Assembly (NCBI RefSeq): GCF_900142785.1
Contig: NZ_FRCD01000010.1
Span: forward strand, 147,455 to 211,454
Length of the DNA: 64,000 bases
DNA from: Chryseobacterium carnipullorum
GTDB lineage: Bacteria; Bacteroidota; Bacteroidia; Flavobacteriales; Weeksellaceae
Reading direction: 5' to 3'
Position numbers and translations under genes: made by a program. The notes under the pieces were generated by a model. That model saw only the letters and a list, made by a program, of their open reading frames with translations. It made no database searches and was not told the DNA's origin. Below are positions 18,449 to 27,155 of this stretch, piece by piece. Within the stretch, counting starts at the first letter, position 1, and each line of letters begins with the position of its first letter.

Positions 18449-18456
18449 CAAAAATA
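18449..18456 (-). promoter_or_regulatory. -7 element of the Nfu-FMN reductase-hemH operon
   Basis: TATTTTTG on the minus strand, exact TAnnTTTG match, 21 bp before ATG 18427; no clear TTG at -33. Confidence 0.5.
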
Positions 18457-18615
18457 CGCAATTAGAAATTAGAAGTTGGAGATTAGAAATTAGATTTTTG
18501 CTATCACACTCATTTAGAAATAAAAATTCAGGAGTTAGAGAATAGAATTTGGAAATTGGCGGAGCAGAAGTATAATCTTCAAATAAACTGAATTTCAAAT
18601 CATCAAATTAAAACT

Positions 18616-19143
18616 ATGGCAATTGTAAAAGAACTTTTAGGAAAAAAACCTCAGATAGGAGAGGATACTTTTTTGGCAGAAACGGCAACCATTATCGGAG
18701 ACGTTACCATGGGCAAAAACTGCAGTATCTGGTATAATGCAGTAATCAGGGGAGATGTAAACTACATCAGAATGGGCGACAAAGTAAATGTTCAGGACAA
18801 TGCAATGTTGCACTGTACCTATCAGAAATATCCTTTACACCTTGGAAATAATGTGTCCATCGGCCACAATGCGATTGTTCATGGATGCACCATCAAAGAT
18901 AATGTACTGATCGGTATGGGTGCTATTGTGATGGATGATTGTCTGGTAGAGGAAAACTCCATTGTAGGAGCAGGTTCAGTAGTAACGCAGGGGACTCATA
19001 TCAAATCAGGAGAAGTGTGGGGTGGAGTTCCTGCAAAAAAAATTAAAGATATTTCTGCCCAGCTATTGGAAGGAGAAGTGAACAGAATTGCTGATAATTA
19101 TGTAAAATATTCTTCCTGGTATAAGGAGAATCTTGAAGCTTAA
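18616..19143 (+). CDS. Gamma-class carbonic anhydrase-like protein
   Basis: 175 aa left-handed beta-helix protein made of hexapeptide repeats. The three zinc-ligand His of gamma carbonic anhydrases are at H66 (NAMLHCT), H84 and H89 (SIGHNAIVHG). Similar to YrdA/PaaY-type proteins, which are trimers; carbonic anhydrase activity is not certain for every member. Divergent from the Nfu operon, with its own terminator at 19351. Confidence 0.9.
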   Translation: MAIVKELLGKKPQIGEDTFLAETATIIGDVTMGKNCSIWYNAVIRGDVNYIRMGDKVNVQDNAMLHCTYQKYPLHLGNNVSIGHNAIVHGCTIKDNVLIGMGAIVMDDCLVEENSIVGAGSVVTQGTHIKSGEVWGGVPAKKIKDISAQLLEGEVNRIADNYVKYSSWYKENLEA

Positions 19144-19308
19144 GAATAGGAGAATATTAGGTTTTGAGAGCGTAAAAGGATTTGAGAGTGAATGAGCTCA
19201 GTGATTAATGGTTGCTATTCCAAGTAGCAGAAAATTTTTGAATTAATGACCTGAACATCTCAAATCTCATGTATGAAATCTACAATCTTATTTCGTGACC
19301 TTCTTCAG

Positions 19309-19333
19309 CATTTATTCGCGAAGTAAAATTCAC
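19309..19333 (+). repeat. Dispersed 25-bp intergenic repeat, copy 1
   Basis: Shares 22 of 25 positions with 27108-27132, centred on GCGAAG(T/C)AAAATTCAC. Looser similarity (TGAAATCT) extends upstream of both copies. Confidence 0.55.
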
Positions 19334-19350
19334 ATTAGTTTCAAAATAAT

Positions 19351-19383
19351 AAAAGCTCCATCCTGTCGATAGAGCTTTTTTTG
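19351..19383 (+). terminator. Terminator after the gamma carbonic anhydrase gene
   Basis: Arms AAAAGCTC (19351-19358) and GAGCTTTT (19372-19379), with an inner ATC/GAT pair, and a T run. Confidence 0.7.
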
Positions 19384-19461
19384 ATCCTTAGTATCAACTC
19401 CTGAGTGAGTTTTGTTGCTGATTCAACCGGATAGATAACCTTTGCTTTGATTTTTACTTTT

Positions 19462-19911
19462 TTATTGTTCTGCCGTGATGAGCAATGCTTTTCCTGCAAT
19501 ACATTTGATAGAAGTAGGAGGCATCACTATCATACAGTCAGAAGTGATATTGTACTTCTCGTTGAAGGTTTTTACTTTTTGGGTATAGTCCTCAACTCTT
19601 GGTAAAAAGGTAGCTTCAATTTTTTTTGGATAGGCGATATACTGCTGAGGTCCTCCGCAGGCTTTGGCTCCCATGGGCGCAAATGTCCAATCAGAAGCAG
19701 TAGTACATTTTTCTTTTGAGACTTCAGATTCAATAGATGCTTTTAATTTATCCAGCTGAGCCTGTTCATATTTCTGGCTGTCTTCATCGGCAGGTCTTTC
19801 GGAGATATCTTTAGGAAGATTGGTATTGACGTTCTTGGATGTATTACATGAAACCAAGGTAAGTGTAGTGCATAATGCTAGTAATGGAATATTGATGAAA
19901 AATTTTTTCAT
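19462..19911 (-). CDS. Hypothetical lipoprotein
   Basis: 149 aa, not recognised. Signal peptide with lipobox LVSC (Cys at 22) followed by NTSKNVNTN, so probably membrane-anchored by lipid. Four further Cys in the mature part (in KCTTAS, KACGG, SDCMI and IKCIAG) could form two disulfides. It stands alone, divergent from the helicase gene with about 80 bp between starts. No function can be proposed. Confidence 0.7.
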   Translation of the reverse strand: MKKFFINIPLLALCTTLTLVSCNTSKNVNTNLPKDISERPADEDSQKYEQAQLDKLKASIESEVSKEKCTTASDWTFAPMGAKACGGPQQYIAYPKKIEATFLPRVEDYTQKVKTFNEKYNITSDCMIVMPPTSIKCIAGKALLITAEQ

Positions 19912-19980
19912 TATAATTTCTTTTCTGTTAAAGAATTTTCAAAAGTTATGCCAAGGTAACAAATTCAAATTCATTTTCCG

Positions 19981-19988
19981 TAATTTTG
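19981..19988 (+). promoter_or_regulatory. -7 element of the helicase gene (leaderless candidate)
   Basis: TAATTTTG, an exact TAnnTTTG match ending 5 nt before GTG 19994. It supports GTG 19994 as the true start of the helicase and predicts a nearly leaderless mRNA. Confidence 0.55.
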
Positions 19989-19993
19989 GAGCC

Positions 19994-22126
19994 GTGAACA
20001 ATCATTTTTTTGACTTAATAGAGCATACGAACAGAAGCGTTTTTCTTACAGGAAAAGCAGGAACCGGAAAAACAACTTTCCTTAATGACTTTGTAAAGAA
20101 GACAAGGAAAAAGTATATTGTGGTAGCGCCTACGGGAATCGCCGCAATCAATGCCGGAGGAGTAACCATCCATTCTATGTTTGGCTTGCCTTTAAGGACT
20201 TTTTTACCGACTACAGACCGTATCGATGGCAGTTTGGCAAATAATATTGCTGATCTGATGCCCCATTTCAAATACAGAAAAGATAAGCTTAAACTTTTAA
20301 GAGAAGTAGAGGTTCTGATTATTGATGAGGTTTCTATGCTCAGAGCGGATGTTCTTGATATGATGGATTTTTCACTGAGATTTATCAGACGAAACAATCA
20401 GAGATTTGGTGGCGTTCAGATGTTGTTCATTGGAGATCTTTATCAGCTGCCTCCCGTTGTAAGGGATGAACATATTTTAAAGATCTGCTACCAGTCTCCT
20501 TTCTTTTTCGACAGTCATGCCGTTAAAGATATTCCGCTGCTGACTATTGAACTGACTAAAGTGTACAGACAGTCGGATGAAAAATTTCTGGATATTCTGA
20601 ATGCGATCCGTGACGGTGATGTAGCCAATATTAATTTTGATGTTCTGAACGAAAGGTATGATCCTGATTTTAAAGCTGGAACTGATTCCTATGTTTATCT
20701 TTGCTCACACAACAGGATGGCCGATGAGATCAACCAGCAAAAACTGGAGGAAATTGATCTGACAGTGAAAACTTATGAAGCCAAACTTTTTGGTGATTTC
20801 AAGGAAAACCAGTTTCCCAATGAACAATTTTTAGAATTAAAAGTGGGCGCACAGGTGATGTTCATCAGAAATGATATTACCGGAGAAAAAAAATATTTCA
20901 ACGGAAAGTTGGGGGAAATTATCTCACTTGATGATAACGAAATCAAAGTCGTTCTTGATGGAAGCGAAAGAGAAATTGTTGTAAAAAGAGAAGTCTGGGA
21001 ACAGAAAAAATATTTTCTGGACACTGAAAAAAATATCAAAGAAGAGGTGCTCGGAAGCTTCGAACAGTTCCCGATCAAACTTGCCTGGGCGGTTACCATT
21101 CACAAAAGTCAGGGATTAACGTTTGATAATGTCATTATTGATGCCGGAAAAAGTTTCACCGCAGGACAGGTTTATGTAGCTCTGTCAAGATGCCGAACGC
21201 TGGAAGGGATTGTTTTAAAATCCAAAATCACTCCTGAGGTTATTTTTAAGGATAACAGAATTCTGCAGTTTCAGGGAAATACTTTTGCCAATGACAATGT
21301 AGAAGCGATCCTGAACCGTGAAAAATATGATTACAGCATCAAGAAAGTTCTTCGTACGGTAAACTGTCTTTGGTTCCTGCATGAAGTAGAAGAGTGGAAT
21401 AAGCTTTCTATCACCACCAAAAGCATTGATCATGTCAAAACCAATCAACTTTATCTTCAGCTGAAACATGAAATTGTTAATCTTGGAAAAATTTTCGAAA
21501 AACTGGAAAGGGTTATTTCACAGAAGGTTAATAATTTCATTGAGAACAAAGAAGAATGGACCGAAATTGAAACTAAAACCAAAGGTGCAGTAAATTTTTT
21601 CTTTACCGAAATCAGGGATAAAATCTTCAATCCGTTGAAGGAGTTTTATGCTGAAGTTAAAGGAACAAAAGGCTTAAAACAATACAATGAAGAATTCAGA
21701 GACTGGCTGGAGGATACTGAAGAGTATCTCAACAATCTGAAAGAAGCTCATTTACTGGAAACTAAACTTTTAGATGAAAAAAACGATAAAGAAATCAATT
21801 TAACGATCGCGAAAGTTCCTTCTCAGGTCCTAACTTTTCAATTATTCGAGCAAGGAAAAACCATCGGTGAAATTGCCATGGAAAGAGGCTTGGTCAAAGA
21901 AACAGTAATCGGGCATTTAGCAAAATTTGCAGAGCAGGGATTACTCGATATTTCAAGAGTCATTACCTCAGATAAGATCAAAGCATTTGAAGACCAGTTC
22001 TACAAAAATCCATTTGAAACTTTAACGGAATGGAAAAATGCATTGCCGAATGATTTTGAATTCAATGAAATCAGGATTTTGATCAATCATTATACTTTTA
22101 AAAAAGAGAAGAATGATTCGATATAA
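19994..22126 (+). CDS. PIF1/RecD-like superfamily 1 DNA helicase with C-terminal HTH
   Basis: 710 aa. Start placed at GTG 19994 (VNNHFFDLIEHTN) because the reading frame upstream runs antisense through the lipoprotein gene and across the promoter. Walker A is GKAGTGKTTF, Walker B is IIDEVSML, and the C-terminal helicase motif is WAVTIHKSQGLTFDN with VALSRCR. The end of the protein holds an HTH_40-type domain (FQLFEQGKTIGEIAMERGL) as found at the C-terminus of some RecQ proteins. Likely a 5'-3' DNA helicase in replication or repair. Bacteroidota commonly carry one such protein. Confidence 0.88.
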   Translation: MNNHFFDLIEHTNRSVFLTGKAGTGKTTFLNDFVKKTRKKYIVVAPTGIAAINAGGVTIHSMFGLPLRTFLPTTDRIDGSLANNIADLMPHFKYRKDKLKLLREVEVLIIDEVSMLRADVLDMMDFSLRFIRRNNQRFGGVQMLFIGDLYQLPPVVRDEHILKICYQSPFFFDSHAVKDIPLLTIELTKVYRQSDEKFLDILNAIRDGDVANINFDVLNERYDPDFKAGTDSYVYLCSHNRMADEINQQKLEEIDLTVKTYEAKLFGDFKENQFPNEQFLELKVGAQVMFIRNDITGEKKYFNGKLGEIISLDDNEIKVVLDGSEREIVVKREVWEQKKYFLDTEKNIKEEVLGSFEQFPIKLAWAVTIHKSQGLTFDNVIIDAGKSFTAGQVYVALSRCRTLEGIVLKSKITPEVIFKDNRILQFQGNTFANDNVEAILNREKYDYSIKKVLRTVNCLWFLHEVEEWNKLSITTKSIDHVKTNQLYLQLKHEIVNLGKIFEKLERVISQKVNNFIENKEEWTEIETKTKGAVNFFFTEIRDKIFNPLKEFYAEVKGTKGLKQYNEEFRDWLEDTEEYLNNLKEAHLLETKLLDEKNDKEINLTIAKVPSQVLTFQLFEQGKTIGEIAMERGLVKETVIGHLAKFAEQGLLDISRVITSDKIKAFEDQFYKNPFETLTEWKNALPNDFEFNEIRILINHYTFKKEKNDSI

Positions 22127-22127
22127 C

Positions 22128-22163
22128 AAAAAAGACTGTCCCAAAAGAGAGACAGTCTTTTTT
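22128..22163. terminator. Bidirectional terminator between convergent genes
   Basis: Arms AAAAAAGACTGTC (22128-22140) and GACAGTCTTTTTT (22151-22163) with A and T runs on both sides; serves the helicase and the convergent lipoprotein gene. Confidence 0.85.
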
Positions 22164-22603
22164 TATTTGTTTAAGAGATCCTGATTGACCCTATATCCAA
22201 CGATCTTGATATCTCCGTTTTTATCTTTCTCCATAGAAAAAGTTTCTTCTGTTTTGGCCATACCTCTTTTGACATTGTATACCAACAGATACTCACTTTT
22301 GGCATTAGATCCTTTTATAATAAGAGTTTCCCATTTTACCAAATCATATTCTTCAACCCTCCCTATATCATTTTGAGTAGTGTTGATGATCTGAAGTAAT
22401 TTTTCCTTGTCTGTTACTTCAAAAAACTTATCACCGAACAGGTTGTAAATTGTATCCAGATTACCTCCGTATTTTAGTTCCCAAAAGAATTTTTGTGAGA
22501 TTTCTTCTGCATCTTTTTTATCTTCCTCACGGTTTGAAAAGGTTTGGTTAAAAGAACAACTGATCAGAAGAAAAGAAATAAGAATAAGATATATTTTTTT
22601 CAT
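22163..22603 (-). CDS. Small lipoprotein, DUF4019-like
   Basis: 146 aa. Lipobox LLISC (Cys at 16) after a short hydrophobic signal. The mature domain (helix then curved sheet, KDAEEISQKFFWELKYGG... and a late DGDIKIVGYRVN-like strand) resembles the DUF4019/DUF3887 NTF2-like small domain, but this is a weak resemblance read by eye. Function unknown. Its stop is inside the shared terminator. Confidence 0.65.
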   Translation of the reverse strand: MKKIYLILISFLLISCSFNQTFSNREEDKKDAEEISQKFFWELKYGGNLDTIYNLFGDKFFEVTDKEKLLQIINTTQNDIGRVEEYDLVKWETLIIKGSNAKSEYLLVYNVKRGMAKTEETFSMEKDKNGDIKIVGYRVNQDLLNK

Positions 22604-22933
22604 GGGAATTTTTTTTATTAAGTAAGCTTCGGTTTTTATGGAAGATTTACAAATCGAATTTAAGTTATTTTTATTTTACCTGTAAAGCTCAGATCACTTT
22701 CAAATATACAAAATGGATTGTACTTTTAAGAATTCAATTTGTGTAAACAAAATCATTGACAGAGAAATTTAATTCCGATAGTTTTTTCTCACAACACCGA
22801 TCAGACTTATCAATTACAAAAAGTAACTAATACAGATGATATGGTTTAAATTTGTATGGTTTTTAGAACCTGAAATTTAAAATAATGAAATTGAAAGGAG
22901 ATTTTTGATCCCCTTTAAAACAAATATCTTGAT
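22604..22933. other. 330-bp spacer between divergent genes
   Basis: No gene seen. AT-rich; it contains the -7 element TAAATTTG at 22847-22854, about 80 bp before the oxidoreductase start. Confidence 0.6.
22847..22854 (+). promoter_or_regulatory. -7 element upstream of the luciferase-like oxidoreductase
   Basis: TAAATTTG, exact TAnnTTTG match, giving a leader of about 77 nt; no TTG found at -33. Confidence 0.4.
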
Positions 22934-23938
22934 ATGAAAAATTTTGAAATATCGGTGCTGGACCTTGCTCCCGTAAAGCAGGGAAAAAGCATTCACGATA
23001 CCTTTCAGGACAGTTTATCTTTAGCAAACCATACTGAACATTTAAATTATAAAAGATTCTGGCTGGCCGAACATCACAATATGGAAAGTATTGCTAGCTC
23101 TGCGACCTCCGTTCTGATCGGCTTTATTGCCAACGGAACGAAAACAATACGAGTAGGATCAGGAGGAATTATGCTTCCCAACCACAGTTCACTGGTTATT
23201 GCCGAACAGTTTGGAACCCTGGAATCTCTTTTTCCGGGAAGAATAGATCTCGGTCTGGGAAGAGCTCCTGGAACTGACGGACTTACCGCTCAGGCTTTAG
23301 GAAGAAATCCTGCGATCATCAACCAGCAGTTTCCAAGACAAATTTTAGAACTTCAAACGTATTTTTCAAAGGAAAATGCTGATGCTTTGGTCCGTGCGAT
23401 TCCTGGAGAAGGTCTGGATATTCCATTGTATATGCTGGGTTCCAGTACAGATAGTGCTTGGCTGGCTGCTGAACTTGGGCTTCCGTACGCTTTTGCAGGA
23501 CATTTTGCTCCGGAACAGATGGAAATGGCGTTTAAAATTTACAGAGAGCATTTTCAGCCTTCAAAACAGTTGGATCAACCTTATATTATGGCTTGTGTCA
23601 ATGGTGTGGCAGCAGAAACGTCTGAAGAGGCTCATAAAATTTCTACGACATTGTTTCAGGCCTTTATCAATATCGTAAGAAATGACCGTAAACCTTTTGC
23701 CCCGCCGGTAGATGATATGGATGATATCTGGTCACCAATGGAAAAATCAATGGTGCTTCAGAAACTAAGATATACGTTTATAGGAGATCAGGCAGAAATT
23801 GAAGAGAAGATGAAAGATTTTCAGGAAAAATTCAATGTGGACGAATTGATTATCAATTCACATATCTATGATCATCAGAAAAGACTGAGATCTTATGAAA
23901 TTTTCAGAGAGGCAAGCAACTCTTTATCCAAAGCCTAA
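22934..23938 (+). CDS. LLM class flavin-dependent oxidoreductase
   Basis: 334 aa bacterial luciferase-like (TIM barrel) FMN-dependent monooxygenase, MsnO8/YhbW group. Seen: VLDLAPVKQG at the N-terminus, LAEHHN, GSGGIMLPNHSSLVIAEQFG and RIDLGLGRAPGTD, all typical. Substrate unknown. Followed by ribB after 67 bp; ribB has its own promoter, so co-transcription is not required, though a flavoprotein next to a riboflavin gene is notable. Confidence 0.9.
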   Translation: MKNFEISVLDLAPVKQGKSIHDTFQDSLSLANHTEHLNYKRFWLAEHHNMESIASSATSVLIGFIANGTKTIRVGSGGIMLPNHSSLVIAEQFGTLESLFPGRIDLGLGRAPGTDGLTAQALGRNPAIINQQFPRQILELQTYFSKENADALVRAIPGEGLDIPLYMLGSSTDSAWLAAELGLPYAFAGHFAPEQMEMAFKIYREHFQPSKQLDQPYIMACVNGVAAETSEEAHKISTTLFQAFINIVRNDRKPFAPPVDDMDDIWSPMEKSMVLQKLRYTFIGDQAEIEEKMKDFQEKFNVDELIINSHIYDHQKRLRSYEIFREASNSLSKA

Positions 23939-23955
23939 CAAACCCTCTATATTAA

Positions 23956-23987
23956 TTGGCAGATGCTTATTTTTATAAGTATCTTTG
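23956..23987 (+). promoter_or_regulatory. Promoter of ribB
   Basis: TTG at 23956-23958, 21 bp spacer, TATCTTTG at 23980-23987. Predicted start near 23990, leader about 16 nt, too short for an FMN riboswitch. Confidence 0.65.
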
Positions 23988-24005
23988 CACAAATAAAAAG
24001 TAAAC

Positions 24006-25127
24006 ATGTCTGATATTAAATTAAATACTATTCCAGAGGCTATTGAAGACCTTAAAAATGGTAAAATAATCATAGTAGTAGATGATGAAGACAGAGAAAA
24101 CGAAGGAGATTTTCTTTGCGCTGCAGAATTGACGACGCCGGAAATTATCAATTTTATGGCACTTTATGGAAGAGGACTTATATGTATGCCCCTTCCTGAA
24201 AAAAGATGTGACGAGCTTGGTTTGGAAGTCATGGTAAGCAGAAGCAGTGATCCTAAGGAAACCGCTTTTACCGTTTCTGTTGACCTTCTTGGAAACGGAA
24301 CCTCTACAGGTATTTCTGCCGGAGACAGAGCCAAAACAATTTTAGCTTTGATGGATGAAAAATCCAAGCCGACAGATTTCATGAGACCCGGACACATCTT
24401 CCCGCTTCGTGCAAGAAAAGGAGGTGTTTTAAAAAGAGCAGGACATACTGAAGCTGCTATTGATCTGACTCAGTTGGCAGGTCTGAAAGAAGGAGGAGTG
24501 ATCTGTGAAATTATGAACGATGACGGAACGATGTCTCGTTTGCCTGAGCTTCACGCTTTCGCTCAAAAGCATGATATGAAGATTGTTTCTATTGAAGATC
24601 TGATCCACTATCAGCTTAAAAAAGGAAACCTGATCGAAAGACTGGAAGAAAGAAAAGTAAAAACAGCCTATGGTGAGTTTGATTTCTATGCTTTCAGAGA
24701 AACCTCTAACGACCAGATCCATTTTGCCCTGACAAAAGGAGCATGGACGGTTGATGAGCCTGTTTTAGTAAGAGTTCAGTCTTCAGATTCTTATTTCGAT
24801 GTGTTGACAAGACTTAACAATGGTGAGAAGCCTTTATTGGAAAAAGTAACCAATATGGTGAATGAAGCAGGGAAAGGAGCTGTTATTTTCATCAATAACG
24901 TTTCAAATTCTGAAAATACATTGAGAAAACTGCAGCAGTTCATGAATTATCAGGACGGGCAGGAGCAGCATCCTACTTTAGCTTACAACTACAGAGATTA
25001 CGGTATCGGAACACAGATCCTGAAAAATCTGGGAATCAATAAATTCAAGGTGATTACTCAGAATCCTAATATTAAGCCCCAGGTTGGAGGATATGATGTA
25101 GAGGTGACCGAACTGGTTCAGCTGTAA
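24006..25127 (+). CDS. ribB: 3,4-dihydroxy-2-butanone 4-phosphate synthase fused to degenerate GTP cyclohydrolase II domain
   Basis: 373 aa. The N-terminal half (about 1-205) is a complete RibB domain: DDEDRENEGDFLCAAE and RPGHIFPLRARKGG with RAGHTEAAIDL. The second half aligns with RibA (FALTKGAWTVDEPVLVRVQS, then NYRDYGIGTQILKNLG and GYDVEV), but the zinc-binding Cys cluster that should follow RVxS is replaced by SDSYFDVL (260-267), and the catalytic RxExGRGIGL segment is replaced by INNVSNSEN. So the GTP cyclohydrolase II activity is very probably lost and another RibA must exist in the genome. This resembles the RibBX type of hybrid protein. Confidence 0.9.
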   Translation: MSDIKLNTIPEAIEDLKNGKIIIVVDDEDRENEGDFLCAAELTTPEIINFMALYGRGLICMPLPEKRCDELGLEVMVSRSSDPKETAFTVSVDLLGNGTSTGISAGDRAKTILALMDEKSKPTDFMRPGHIFPLRARKGGVLKRAGHTEAAIDLTQLAGLKEGGVICEIMNDDGTMSRLPELHAFAQKHDMKIVSIEDLIHYQLKKGNLIERLEERKVKTAYGEFDFYAFRETSNDQIHFALTKGAWTVDEPVLVRVQSSDSYFDVLTRLNNGEKPLLEKVTNMVNEAGKGAVIFINNVSNSENTLRKLQQFMNYQDGQEQHPTLAYNYRDYGIGTQILKNLGINKFKVITQNPNIKPQVGGYDVEVTELVQL

Positions 25128-25191
25128 AAGTGAATTTTGAGTGGTCAGTAGCATACCAATACTACAGATCATTTGTAGAAATATAATCAAT

Positions 25192-25224
25192 AAAAAGGTT
25201 TAGGATTTTTCTAAACCTTTTTTT
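25192..25224 (+). terminator. Terminator after ribB
   Basis: Arms AAAAAGGTTTAG (25192-25203) and CTAAACCTTTTT (25211-25222) followed by T residues. Confidence 0.85.
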
Positions 25225-25235
25225 ATTTTTAAGCC

Positions 25236-25817
25236 ATGATAGAGTCCTTAAAGAAACACATCAGGGAGTACATTGAAATCTCAGATGAGAACCTCGAGAA
25301 ATATTGCAGTGCTTTCAGTCTTCAGAAGATCAGGAAGAAAGATTTTCTTTTGAAAGAAGGAGATATCTGTGAAGCTGAAGGATTTGTGATGAACGGGTGT
25401 TTCAAAGTTTTCCGTACAGACAGCAATGCAGACGAGCAGATTCTTTATTTTGCAGTAGAAGACTGGTGGATCTCAGATATCGACAGTTTCATTAATCAGA
25501 TTCCGTCACAGCTGAATATCCAGGCTATTGAAGACAGTGAAATTCTTCTCATTTCAAAAGAAGACAAAGAAAAGCTATACCAGGAAATCCCTGAAATTGA
25601 AAGGCTGATGAGACTTAAATTTCAAATGTCCATCATTGCCCTTCAACGAAGAATTATTGATAATTTAAGCAAGCCCTCCGAGGAACGTTATCAGGATTTT
25701 TTGAAAAAGTATCCCAAAACAGCCCATCGTCTTACCAATATTCAGATTGCTGCCTATTTGGGAGTTACTCCTGAATTTATAAGCAGAATCAGGAGGAAAA
25801 TGGTGAGTAAGAATTGA
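25236..25817 (+). CDS. Crp/Fnr family transcriptional regulator
   Basis: 193 aa. Cyclic-nucleotide-binding-like domain (about 20-120; FLLKEGDICEAEGFVMNGCFKV) followed by a winged HTH (about 150-190; LTNIQIAAYLGVTPEFISRI). The arginine and glutamate pocket of true cAMP binders is not evident, as is usual for the Bacteroidota members, so the effector is unknown. Neighbours give no target. Confidence 0.88.
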   Translation: MIESLKKHIREYIEISDENLEKYCSAFSLQKIRKKDFLLKEGDICEAEGFVMNGCFKVFRTDSNADEQILYFAVEDWWISDIDSFINQIPSQLNIQAIEDSEILLISKEDKEKLYQEIPEIERLMRLKFQMSIIALQRRIIDNLSKPSEERYQDFLKKYPKTAHRLTNIQIAAYLGVTPEFISRIRRKMVSKN

Positions 25818-25959
25818 TCAGGAGAAAGATATCAGATTTTAGACACGAGATGGGAGAATCTTTAGGTTACAGAGAAAGGACTTTAGCAATAAATCTACCA
25901 ACGGGTAATAACAAGCAGCTAATCTTCGAAACCGAATCTCATACTCTGAAATCCTTCAA

Positions 25960-26904
25960 CTAAAACTTTATTTCTTCAAAGTTTCTGAACCCATTCAGAA
26001 AATCCTTTACCGTCATTCTTTTTTTGCCTTCAAGCTGAAGTTCCAGTGGGAAATACAGACCGTCTTCCGTATAAATTTTGAATTCATTTTTAGAGATGTC
26101 CAATGTTCCGGAAGGTTTTCCATGATCTGAAATCTCAAATTTTCCAGCAAATATTTTTAATCCTTTTTCTTCTTCCCCAATTTTGATCGTAGTGAATGCA
26201 GCAGGATAAGGTGACATCCCAAGAATAAATTGATGAACTGTTTTTGAAGAAGCTTTCCAACTGATTCTGGTGTCTTCTTTAAAAATTTTATAAGCATTTT
26301 TCGGATGCTCCACCTGAGGTTGAGGTCTTTCCACGATGGCATTTTCTGCAAGGCCATCAAGTGTTTTTACCACTAATTTTGAACCCATTTCCATTAACCG
26401 GTCGTGAAGACTTCCTGCATTTTCGTCCGGTAGAATTTCAAGTTCTTCCTGAAGAAGGATATTCCCCTCATCAATTTTTTCATTGATAAAGAAGGTGGTA
26501 GCCCCTGTTTTTTCTTCACCGTTAATTACTGCGTAGTTGATAGGAGCTGCTCCTCTGTAATCAGGAAGAAGGGAAGCGTGAAGATTGAAAGTTCCCAGTT
26601 TAGGCATTTCAAAAAGAACTTTTGGCATCATTCTGAAAGCCACCACTACAAAAACGTCAGCATCCAGTTTTCTCAGTTCCTCTAAAAATTCAGGATTTCT
26701 TAACTTTTCCGGCTGGAAAACAGGAATATTATTTTCTGAAGCATACACTTTTACAGGAGACTGATTGATCTTCTGCCCGCGGCCGCTGGCTTTATCAGCA
26801 ACAGTAACAACCCCTACCACTTGATGTTCTGACTGATGGATAGCCTCCAAAGAAGTTTTTGCAAATTCCGGAGTTCCTAAAAAAACGACTTTCAATGATT
26901 TCAT
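25960..26904 (-). CDS. fmt: Methionyl-tRNA formyltransferase
   Basis: 314 aa; formylates Met-tRNA(fMet) for initiation. Starts KVVFLGTPEFA; the catalytic region FNLHASLLPDYRGAAPINYA contains the Asn-His pair, and the SLLPxxRG loop is complete. The C-terminal OB-like domain is present. A consensus -7 element TATCTTTG ends only 4 nt before the ATG, so the mRNA may be leaderless. It stands alone, not beside def. Confidence 0.95.
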   Translation of the reverse strand: MKSLKVVFLGTPEFAKTSLEAIHQSEHQVVGVVTVADKASGRGQKINQSPVKVYASENNIPVFQPEKLRNPEFLEELRKLDADVFVVVAFRMMPKVLFEMPKLGTFNLHASLLPDYRGAAPINYAVINGEEKTGATTFFINEKIDEGNILLQEELEILPDENAGSLHDRLMEMGSKLVVKTLDGLAENAIVERPQPQVEHPKNAYKIFKEDTRISWKASSKTVHQFILGMSPYPAAFTTIKIGEEEKGLKIFAGKFEISDHGKPSGTLDISKNEFKIYTEDGLYFPLELQLEGKKRMTVKDFLNGFRNFEEIKF

Positions 26905-26908
26905 AGCA

Positions 26909-26916
26909 CAAAGATA
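26909..26916 (-). promoter_or_regulatory. -7 element of fmt (leaderless candidate)
   Basis: TATCTTTG on the minus strand, 4 nt before ATG 26904; exact consensus. Confidence 0.55.
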
Positions 26917-27107
26917 AGGGTTTTTGGGAGAGTTTTGGAATTGGAGGGTTTTAGGATCGGAGAGTTTTATACTTTAGAGTGTTTTAGTTGCTGGTTGGCC
27001 GTTACTGGTTCCAACCATATACCTCTTATCCCAATCTTGATTACCATAAGCTAATCTAAACTCCTTTTTTACCATAATTTGTCTGAAATCTGCTGTCTAA
27101 GGTTCAT

Positions 27108-27132
27108 CATTCATTTGCGAAGCAAAATTCAC
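27108..27132 (+). repeat. Dispersed 25-bp intergenic repeat, copy 2
   Basis: Partner of 19309-19333 with three mismatches, same orientation, in the fmt/recQ spacer just beyond the recQ stop. Confidence 0.55.
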
Positions 27133-27155
27133 CATTGCTTATCACTCATTACCCT

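Larger units (their letters stand above)
19144..19461. other. 318-bp spacer with a dispersed repeat and a terminator
   Basis: No gene seen. The first 100 bp are a GAG/TTTGAG-rich word mixture like other spacers here. A 25-bp word at 19309-19333 recurs with three changes at 27108-27132. The terminator of the carbonic anhydrase gene is at 19351-19383. Confidence 0.6.

Noticed and set aside
19820..19993. Upstream extension of the helicase frame
   Set aside because: Antisense to the lipoprotein gene and upstream of the TAATTTTG element; GTG 19994 fits family length.
22604..22933. Possible riboswitch or small RNA in the long spacer before the luciferase-like gene
   Set aside because: No conserved stem or known aptamer pattern could be seen; only a -7 element.
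24005..24006. FMN riboswitch before ribB
   Set aside because: The consensus promoter at 23956-23987 leaves a leader of only about 16 nt, too short for the aptamer.
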